Assembly (NCBI GenBank): GCA_905250025.1
Contig: CAJNOJ010000428.1
Span: forward strand, 1-64,000
DNA from: Adineta ricciae
Taxonomy: Eukaryota; Rotifera; Eurotatoria; Adinetida; Adinetidae
Direction of reading: 5' to 3'
DNA: 64,000 nt
Shown here: positions 57,142 to 64,000 of the stretch, piece after piece
Position numbering within the stretch: the first letter of the stretch is position 1
How the letters are laid out: each line of letters starts with the position of its first letter
Notes under the pieces: generated by a model
Told to the model about the DNA's origin: nothing
The model's database searches: none
What the model saw: the letters and a program-made list of their open reading frames with translations, nothing else
Translations under genes and position numbers: made by a program

Positions 57142-57609
57142 GATATCATTCTTAGAAATATGATAAGAGTATCCGAGATCACTCTTCTACTGTACTTACT
57201 ATTTGTCGACAACAGGATTCTGGAAAAAAAGTCGAAAAGTTCGCTTAATCGTTGAGAACACCGTCAAACACTGTTTTTTTTAAATATGCGATGAAAAATC
57301 GATTCTTTTTCTATTAACGAATTAAAATAAATAGTGCTCGTCGAAATTGACTTTTAAAAGCAAAATCATTATCCCAAATGATTGCCAAGCGACCTAGGGC
57401 AGCTACTCTCGCTCTTCAATCCAGCAAGCATGCGATTATCAAAAGAAGCTTCACTTATCTTAAAAGACTTACGATTGCCTATGAATTAGCACCCAAACAT
57501 TGCTAGATTTTTCCTTGACCTGAGAAGACCTACTACTACCATCTAACCGCTCCATACTCTCCCAAATCACTCAGCTTACTGATCGATTCCATCATTTCTG
57601 TGACACACC

Positions 57610-57765
57610 CAGGGGTGATCGCTTAACATTAGTGATAAAAATTGCTAATACTGTTGCATTAAATTAGAAAAATAATTTAATGCTTTTGGTATTAGACTTA
57701 AAAAATTAATTTAATACTTTGACATTAGTATGAATTTAGTATTACTCTAATACTAATATCTGCTA
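57610..57765. repeat. Palindromic TTAGTATTA tract, copy B
   Basis: Counterpart of 34560-34725. Starts with CCAGGGGTGATCGCTTAACA, a hAT-like end, then TTAGTG/TGCTAATAC and TAATTTAATGC/GGTATTAG self-complementary words. Confidence 0.45.
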
Positions 57766-57845
57766 CATTTATGTATGTCGTTTTCAAACGCATTCTTCCA
57801 GTCCTAATATCACACTCTGTTTGTAAAGTTCTTACATTACTTGTA

Positions 57846-58268
57846 ATTGAACAGTTGTGTATACTTCTCAGAAAGAAGCAGACATGTCGTATGATTAAAA
57901 CACTACCACCGCAATACCTCCAATGTCTCGTTAACTGCTTCAATTCATGGTTAAAGGACTGTCGATACCCAGAAGTCTGGAAACTTGCAAGGATAATCAC
58001 GCTTAGTAAGCTAAACGCAGGCATCCCTCAAACAGACCAAACTCGACCTATCTCATTGCGACCCACACACTCTAAACTTTTCGAAAAAATAATTTTGAAC
58101 AGAATCAGATATTGGGCGGAGACTAATCATTTAGTACCTAGAGAACAATCTGGTTTCAGATCCGGCGGTTTGCTAAGTACACGTGTACTTTCAATATACC
58201 AGAAAATCAAAAACGAACTAGCGGCTAACATGCCATGTCTGGCGTTGTATTTCGACTTCAAAAAAAGC
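57846..58268 (+). pseudogene. Non-LTR retrotransposon reverse transcriptase fragment, cut at N
   Basis: Open frame with RT motifs of LINE elements: LPPQYLQCLVNCFNSWLKD, KLARIITLSKLNAG (motif 1), TRPISLRPTHSKLFEKIILN (motif 2), EQSGFRSGGLLSTRVLS (motif 2a) and CLALYFDFKKS (start of motif A with the first catalytic Asp), where it meets the N at 58269. Endonuclease part and the rest of RT are absent. The frame is undamaged up to the join. Clade not determined; Jockey or I-like elements have this motif arrangement. Confidence 0.75.
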
Positions 58269-58310
58269 NGGGAAGACATACACGTTATATGAACAGAACA
58301 AAAAAAAAAT

Positions 58311-58476
58311 GCGCGGTAGTGTCAATGCGCTGTAGTGTCGTGCGCGATAATGTCAATGCGCGGTAGTGTCAATGCGCGGTGGTGTCGTGCGCGGTACTAT
58401 CGTGCGCGGTACTGTCGTGCGCGGTACTGTCGGCGCGGTAACGTCGGCGCGGTAATGTCACGCGCGGAAATATCGT
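58311..58476. repeat. GCGCGGTA-GTC array, 14-16-bp period
   Basis: Eleven units start with GCGC at 58311, 58327, 58342, 58358, 58374, 58389, 58404, 58419, 58433, 58447 and 58462. The spacing is 16, 15, 16, 16, 15, 15, 15, 14, 14, 15. The typical unit is GCGCGGTACTGTCGT. It is strikingly GC- and CpG-rich for this AT-rich window. It follows a long A-run and the LINE fragment. No protein coding is implied. Confidence 0.85.
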
Positions 58477-58489
58477 GCCACGCTTTCAG

Positions 58490-59172
58490 CCAACGGAATA
58501 TATTATCTCTCGAGGCTCAATAGACTATAATTGATTGGAAATGAAAAAATCTTTAAACTCGAGTCATGCTTGAAATTCAATCAGAAAATGACTTGTTTAA
58601 TCAATTGTTGCGGAAAAATCAGATTTAATAAGATTTCTAACGTTTTTCTATATGAATGAATGAATGAAACTGACTTCTGCAATGTTCAACATTACGCAAT
58701 AGAGGATAACTGGTATATTTTGATCACATGTTTTTGAACGATAGAACCAACTACATCAACAACAGCGTCATCAACATCTGGTCATTATTGTGCTACATGA
58801 TTTCTAGTGCTCTGTGCAGCTTTCTAGACCATAATTAGCTCCTATGGTTGAGAATACTTCTTATTATCAAAGGTTCCACATTTCTTCATCGCGTTCTCAT
58901 CCGGAATAGCCCAAATCAACTTTACCAGAAAATCTAAGATACTTTCAGAAATTCGTGATCTTTCCTCGATTTTGCAGAATTTGTCAGTATTTGCGCATAT
59001 CCTCACTTTTTTGCTTGTCCTCCGAAGCAATCGAAAATAATTCCGGAATTGGCAGAAAGTGCCAACTAAGAGTAAAATGCTTGATATTTATTTCATTGAG
59101 AAGTTTTCTCTTCTCAAAAATACATGAAAACAATACCAAAAATCTACTCGTGATTTTAATTGAACGACTGTG
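58490..59172. other. Spacer without recognised feature
   Basis: Overlapping frames on both strands (58842-59030, 58955-59215, 58984-59175) are mutually exclusive and show no domain. I see nothing else. Confidence 0.3.
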
Positions 59173-59260
59173 CACATGCAGGAGCCGGTCATTTTCGTAC
59201 TCGGTGTGTGCCTAATAAGTTGTAATTGCGGCGCTTTCCCTTTCTTTACTTTAGCGGTAT
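59173..59260 (+). CDS. Possible signal-peptide exon of the jacalin gene
   Basis: The ATG at 59173 opens MQEPVIFVLGVCLISCNCGA, a fair signal peptide, with a possible GTATGG donor near 59258. The gene at 59914 lacks a 5' exon and is on the same strand, so this could be it, with the MITE at 59322-59668 inside the first intron. The phase (0) does not match the phase-1 acceptor at 59914, so another exon would be needed. Weak. Confidence 0.25.
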
Positions 59261-59321
59261 GGTTTTTTAAAATTATTTGGAGCAATAAAAAAACATATAT
59301 ACGGATATACACATGGGGGTT

Positions 59322-59668
59322 TTCCATGCAACATCTCTATTTGTTGACTAAAACCTTTGATATTTTACCAGTCATAGTGCCAATACGGAGCTAATAATCT
59401 ACTAGAGTTTTGATTATATATCGTTCCGAAAACTTTGATGATCGGGTGTCTTTATTTCAAATATCAGAAAACTTGTTTCTATATTGAACTGATGACTTTT
59501 AACAGAAGTGATTTTGACTGATATTTGAAATAAAGACACTCGATCATCGAAGTTTTCGAAACGATATATAATCAAAACTCTAGTAGATTATTAACTCCGT
59601 ATTGGCACTATGACTGGTAAAATATCAAAGGTTTTAGTCAATAAATAGAGATGTCGCACTGAAAAATA
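59322..59668. mobile_element. Foldback MITE with ~140-bp arms
   Basis: The left arm (from ACATCTCTATTTGTTGAC at 59331 to about 59467) is the near-perfect reverse complement of the right arm (about 59518-59657). Inside each arm are AATCTACTAGAGTTTTGATT and GTGTCTTTATTTCAAATATC. The loop is about 50 bases. No coding capacity. Confidence 0.85.
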
Positions 59669-59913
59669 AGTCGGAGTATCTGGTCAGACTGGGCAACTCC
59701 ATATATTTTGAGATGTAACTAGCCTGATTTAATGAAAGTATATGAACTAGGCCTATCACCAGCTTTTCACAACATGTTAGAAAGACACGAAATATGCAGT
59801 TAATAGCTTTCTCAGCAGATATCATCACATGGCCCACCTGAATCAAACAGGCACATCCTTAGAACAATTCGAAAAGCTTTTTGATAATGTCAATTTGACT
59901 TACTTTATTGTAG

Positions 59914-61199
59914 CACCAACTTGTCAGGATCGAATTAAGAACCAAGATGAAACTGATATTGATTGTGGTGGTACAGAGTGTTCTGAATGTTCACTCAATA
60001 AAGCTTGTTTGGTCAATTCGGATTGTTTTACTAACGATTGCAGTACAAGTTCGAAGACATGCACAGGTAAATAGTCATTCTGCTCAACATAGTATTTTGC
60101 TATAGTGATTTAGCAAAGTCATTAATACATTAGGAGATCCCAGATCTTCTATTTTGTTTTATCGTGTATGAGTTCAATGGAGGTCTTTTATCATACGTCT
60201 TAGAAAAGTCATATATTAGGATAGTATCCACGATATCTTTTTATTTTGATTTGCTTGAGCGTGATAAAAACGCGAGTAGATTCGTACAAAAGAATATGTA
60301 GGTATAGCGCAGGAGGCTAAATCATGGATAAGAAGACTTTCCTCACTATTTTCATCTTTCAAAGAGATTTTTTTACGTATGCTACGTCTGTCGCGTTTAT
60401 TATAGTGTAGAATTACTACGAGAACGACTATTTTTTAAATCGTAATATAAGTTCAAAATATTTTCTTTCGTGAAGTTATGTGTTTTCTACTCACGTTTCT
60501 TTTCTTGTCAGATTGTTATCACCAAATAATCAGTTCAATTCTAATCTATTGGTAAGATAACTGCGATAAGATGTGATTCAAACTGAACTCAGATATAAAT
60601 GTGCTCATAGAAACTAAAAAATGATGCGACTTGATTTTAATTCTAGTCTGTCTTTTACATTACTTTTTTAAAAGTGCATTGATTCGGTTTCTCTAATGCT
60701 TTCATTCTTCATTCTGTCACAGCAAAAACTTTCTAATTGATTACATGCTATTCTAGTGAAGTCTGGTATCCCACGTGGAGGTGGTGGAGGCTCACCTTTT
60801 AACGATTTAAATGTGATCGGTTCATATGGAAGAACTATTCCCACATCAATCATTGTAAGAAGTGGTATCTTAATCGATGCCATTCAAGTGACCTATGAGA
60901 CGAGTAACCAAACACAAGGTTCAGTAGTCACACAAGCACCCGTAAGAGGTAGGACTAGTGGAACACAGCACCGGTTCGATCTACTTCCTGGCGAAACAAT
61001 CGTGACAGTTAGCGGACGTAGTGCAGGGACAGTTATTGGCTTGCAGTTTACAACAAGTACAGGAAGAGTAAGCTCCTATTATGGTGATTATGATGGCACA
61101 GCATTTACCGAACAGTATTCTGGTTATGTTTTATCGTATATAAGTGGTCGATGCGCAGATGCATTAGATCAAATACAGTTTGTTTGGATTCGCGGGTGA
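59914..61199 (+). CDS. Cysteine-module plus jacalin-like lectin protein, 5' incomplete
   Basis: Two exons join in phase: 59914-60066 and 60757-61199 (intron 690 nt). Exon one is a 51-codon module that starts and ends in phase 1: CQDRIKNQDETDIDCGGTEC then CSLNKACLVNSDCFTNDC. Such modules occur repeatedly in bdelloid and bacterial surface proteins. Exon two is a jacalin-like beta-prism lectin domain: IPRGGGGGSPFNDLNVIGSY, GILIDAIQVTYETSN, LLPGETIVTVSGRSAGTVIG, LQFTTSTGRVSSYYGDYDG, ending QIQFVWIRG. Jacalin domains bind sugars, so an extracellular carbohydrate-binding role is likely. The 5' exon(s) with the start codon are not identified; a signal-peptide candidate is at 59173. Confidence 0.75.
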
Positions 61200-61302
61200 C
61201 TATAAAAAAGATGACGGTGAAAACGTACGTGTTGTGGCAGACATCATTTTCATTCCAGGCATTTGCTTTATCTTTTCGTTGTCTTTTTTGCTTTGGTCTA
61301 CA

Positions 61303-61471
61303 CTGAAATAAAAACCCGGCGTTTAATCAACCCTCAAAAAGGGTTTATCAGTTTGCAACGTATAACAAACCCTTCGTGGGTTTTTGAAGAAGAAGGGGTA
61401 GATCAGATTGATGAACAAATTTTTCATAAACCCTTTTTGAGGGTTGATTAAACGCCGGGTTTTTTAAAGAG
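61303..61471. mobile_element. Short MITE with inverted ends
   Basis: Left end CACTGAAATAAAAACCCGGC and right end (in reverse) CACTCTTTAAAAAACCCGGC; both arms continue with GTTTAATCAACCCTC and AAAAAGGGTTTAT. TA lies on each side. About 169 bp with no coding capacity. Located 100 bases after the jacalin gene's stop codon, so it may be in its 3' UTR. Confidence 0.9.
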
Positions 61472-62320
61472 TGTATGTAATCTCATATTCTTTTCTCTTT
61501 GCTCTTATATTAAATTCTAGATTCTTAGTATCTAGTACAAGTAATCCGCAATTCGGACCTCGTCGGATCCGACAATTTCCGACACTTGGATCCAACAGAT
61601 TTTTATGCCCACAGTTTTCATTGCTTTTTTTAAATTTTATATTTGCATATATTCATTTATTGAAATTATTTTATACAACATAACGAAAAAACGATTCTAC
61701 AAAAAAAGAAAAATAAATACGTAGAAAACAGATTTTACCTAAGGGATGTTTTCATAGAAAAACTTTTAAAACTTATTAGAGTAAAAAAAGAGAAAGTTTA
61801 AACAAAATACTCAATTCCAATATGAAAAAACTAAAATAAAACTATCAATCTATAGAAAAAAGAAGTTTAAATAAACTATTTCGTTCTAAAATGGAAGAAA
61901 TTGTTAATCTATAAAAGAAAAAATTTTAAATAAAATAAAATTGCTAACAACATTTTTTTACAACGTAATTCGAGTAAAACGGAAGTCAAACCACTGTATA
62001 CTGTCGAAGGAATGAACGAAATGAGAAATTTTTTTCATATAGATCGTCACATGACTTGCTGACCATCTAGAAAAACTGTTAATATATGTCGTTTAAATAT
62101 ACAGTTAATCTTTTTAAATAATAAACACATACTTCTTGCAAACATACTAATAGATGTCAGCTATTATGACTCGAATATTATATAAAGATCATTGACAAAC
62201 CTATCACGAGTAAGAATTGGCTGAAATAGATTACATGGTATTGGATAATACAAAGCTCTGATGGTTTCGACCTGGGTAAACACGTTCTGATCTAAGGTTT
62301 GATATTTTAATTCTCTATGC
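61472..62320. other. AT-rich gene-free stretch
   Basis: Very A/T-rich; repeated words such as AAAAAGAAGTTTAAATAAA and AAAATTTTAAATAAAATAAA at 61740-61950. No gene recognised. Confidence 0.4.
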
Positions 62321-62332
62321 TGTATCTTCTAT

Positions 62333-63020
62333 CTATGCATATAAAGCAGAAAGTTTGTTTGTTTGTTCGCTATGCATTCAGTCTCCATAGCAGCTACGGT
62401 CGCCTAACTTTCCACGATGCTTCCTCAGGCCACATAGAATGTCGATATGTACCTTACCCTTCCCCCAAAAAAGTGGGTCCTGTGTCTGCTACGAACTGCT
62501 TATGAAACTGATCAATAGGATTGTAGCGTTTCCAAAAATCAAAAAAGTGATCGCGGAGACAGCCAAAGGCCATTTGAGCGCTCATGTATAGGAATTCGTA
62601 TGTAACATCTATATATTTCTCGATTCTATCTATCTATATAAATATTTAAAGGAGAAGGTTTGTCTGCCTTCTGTTCGATACGCATTAAATATCTCTAACA
62701 GCTAACGGCATCAATCTTTCCATGATGTTTCCAAAAGTTCAAGCAAAACTTACGATACAGTTTGATTCACAAAAAAAGGTCAGAGGAGATATATGAATGA
62801 AATTTTATCCAAATCATATTAAATGGAAAATTTTATATATTCAAAAATTATTATAGTTTCGATTTTAATCATTGAATTGTCTTACCCAAGGATGAGGATG
62901 GAAGTAAAAGGTTTTTAGTCTTTTCTACATGTAAAGAAGACATTTTTCTGTCTGTTTGTGAAAGATGCATTCAGCTCATACGATGGCTATGGTCATCAGC
63001 ACTCTCTATGATACTTCCCT
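62333..63020 (+). repeat. Three diverged ~300-bp direct repeats
   Basis: A block of about 90 bases recurs at about 62333, 62640 and 62930. Shared order: a TATAAA/TGTAAAG start, GTTTGTCTG/TTTGTTTGTTCG, CGCTATGCATT/ACGCATTA/ATGCATTCAG, a CTACGGTCG/CTAACGGC word, then CTTTCCACGATGCTTCC/CTTTCCATGATGTTTCC/CTCTATGATACTTCC. They look like old copies of one short interspersed or tandem element. No protein is encoded. Confidence 0.5.
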
Positions 63021-63528
63021 TGGGCTAGAGAAAAGTTGGCAGAGGATCTGCATCTTTCAGATGGAGATTGGAAGGGCAGTATCTGTGTAAAATTTTCGTC
63101 AATCTTTGAAAACTGAAGAGAATTTGTCACGATTTTAATATTGATTATTCGCATCAATAGCTTTGATATCTAAAGAAGATTACCGACAATCAGACGACCA
63201 CAGGGGAGGAGAGTCATTTGAGTGAGTTTTCACTCACATGATTTTTCGTCACTTGGTGTTATCAAACCTTGCACGAAAATCCTTTAGACTCAGAGAGAGA
63301 TCGAAGCAGAGTGGAGACGACTATTAAATGTCCGAGAGAGAGGAGGCCGAGCGAGATTTCACCCGATTGGTGTGTACTATTCATTAGAGTAACTTAAATA
63401 AGCTTTCATAAATCATCGACGATATGTAGTAGGTTTTTCGATTTCTCTCTCTTCAAGTTATTTAGGATTGTGGCACTTTTAAGTAAGAATGACTGAAAAT
63501 TAAGACATGCACATCCACACAAAAACAC

Positions 63529-63879
63529 TCAACAAAGTGATGTCTCAACGGGCGTTAGCGCTTGTATCTGAGAAGGACAACGGAAATTGCACAGTTGTTT
63601 TCTGAAGTGGGAAGAAATTGGAAGTTGCAGAACAACATCAAGGAAGGCATGGAGGGTGCAGTTGTAGCGAAAGTTATAACAAGAGAAATCATTTTCTGAG
63701 CGAGACATCCAAGAGAAGGGTTTATTTTTTGTCACGGGATACGTTGGAATGCGTGATGCGTGGAATTTTAGCGGAAGTCGAAACAAGACAATAATGATTA
63801 CAGCTAAACAAATAAGAAAACTTATGAGTTTTACAACTGGTGTCGGTACAAGTGAGGAATGTGAGGGTGAGGATGTCAT
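63529..63879 (-). CDS. Possible type II membrane protein, N-terminal exon
   Basis: From the ATG at 63879 the frame has MTSSPSHSSLVPTPVVKLIS, then the hydrophobic segment FLICLAVIIIVLFRLPLKF (about residues 20-38), then SENDFSCYNFRYNCTLHAF and a cysteine-containing tail, stopping at 63529. The short cytosolic N-terminus, single signal-anchor and extracellular Cys/N-glycosylation sites are like Golgi glycosyltransferases, but no catalytic motif is visible. An acceptor or donor cannot be placed with certainty. Unrecognised gene. Confidence 0.35.
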   Translation of the reverse strand: MTSSPSHSSLVPTPVVKLISFLICLAVIIIVLFRLPLKFHASRIPTYPVTKNKPFSWMSRSENDFSCYNFRYNCTLHAFLDVVLQLPISSHFRKQLCNFRCPSQIQALTPVETSLC

Positions 63880-64000
63880 GGAACGGGTAAATCCTGATAA
63901 AAGAGGTACGTTTTAATGGTCACTTCCGTAGAACAAAATTGAAAAAACTAATTCGATAGTACTTAAATTTTTTTGAAATATCCATGCCTACATTTAGCGT

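Larger units (their letters stand above)
54115..57845. repeat. Segmental duplicate of 31490-34795 (with part of 37186-38124)
   Basis: From TCATAATTGTTATCGTTGTT the sequence follows 31490 onward and includes the roughly 550-base portion present in copy 2 (37257-37807) but absent from copy 1. It carries the second PAN-like exon, an R1 copy, and ends at about 57845, after GTTCTTACATTACTTG, where a LINE fragment starts; copy 1 continues differently at 34795. Identity is estimated by eye at 85-92%. Confidence 0.85.

Noticed and set aside
58311-58523. Open frame through the GCGC array (58335-58523)
   Set aside because: Low-complexity Arg/Cys/Tyr repeat produced by the tandem array.
1-64000. tRNA or rRNA genes
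   Set aside because: No stretch with a convincing B-box and cloverleaf or rRNA core was seen on visual reading; a tRNAscan run would be decisive.
1-64000. Viral or toxin genes
   Set aside because: Nothing in either strand resembled a viral replication, capsid or entry gene or a toxin; the only polymerase is a LINE reverse transcriptase fragment.

Overview
The window looks like AT-rich nuclear DNA of a bdelloid rotifer (Rotaria or Adineta type). The reasons are lineage-typical families: multi-LDLa-domain proteins, bdelloid-style 7TM receptors, STRA6-like receptors and proteins with a D-E-T-D-x-D-C-G-G cysteine module. Most introns are short GT-AG introns (about 50-280 nt), gene fragments are common and the DNA transposon load is heavy. 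This assignment is inference from protein families; I could not search a database. Ten N positions or runs matter: one 41-N gap (19010-19050) and single Ns at 8044, 13318, 16539, 27470, 35367, 38125, 42966 and 58269. Most single Ns sit exactly where a repeat copy is cut off, so they look like assembly joins, and structure across them should not be trusted.

Layout. 1-1.7 kb: foldback element and a palindromic low-complexity tract. 1.7-6.6 kb: a STRA6-like receptor gene (minus), an inverted partial duplicate of its 5' coding region beside a MITE, and an EGF-like exon. 6.6-11.5 kb: mostly gene-free, with a 0.96-kb foldback element. 11.5-13.9 kb: a decayed mariner element and a truncated second copy. 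14.7 kb: an F-box fragment. 15.5-19.5 kb: three copies of one dispersed repeat. 19.9-22.6 kb: an apparently intact 11-exon N-myristoyltransferase gene (minus). 24-26.8 kb: decayed LDLa-protein pieces on opposite strands. 27.5-28.1 kb: a 7TM receptor cut by a MITE end. 28.9-38.1 kb: two copies of a segment carrying a SABATH-type methyltransferase pseudogene, plus a PAN-like secreted-protein exon. 38.1-38.3 kb: a FLYWCH zinc-finger exon. 38.6-42.7 kb: a 16-bp-period GTCGAC array, then a complete 3.8-kb transposon-like element with 30-bp inverted ends. 43.1-43.5 kb: GTTAAC- and GTAC-based palindromic arrays. 44.2-45.4 kb: an apparently intact chitin-binding/EGF gene. 46.8-52.2 kb: an internally inverted mariner, an apparently intact three-exon 7TM receptor gene (346 aa), and a Tc1/mariner element inserted beside a broken DDE transposase fragment. 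52.7-53.9 kb: a 7TM receptor pseudogene. 54.1-57.8 kb: a further copy of the 31.5-34.8 kb segment. 57.8-58.5 kb: a LINE reverse-transcriptase fragment and a GCGC array. 59.3-61.5 kb: MITEs around a cysteine-module/jacalin-lectin gene. The last 2.5 kb is AT-rich with diverged repeats and one possible membrane-protein exon.

Apparently functional host genes are few: N-myristoyltransferase, the STRA6-like receptor (5' end uncertain), the chitin-binding/EGF protein, the 346-aa receptor and probably the jacalin protein. Nothing suggests they form one pathway. The window is best read as a repeat-rich accessory region in which host genes, duplicated and possibly acquired genes, and several transposon classes are interleaved.
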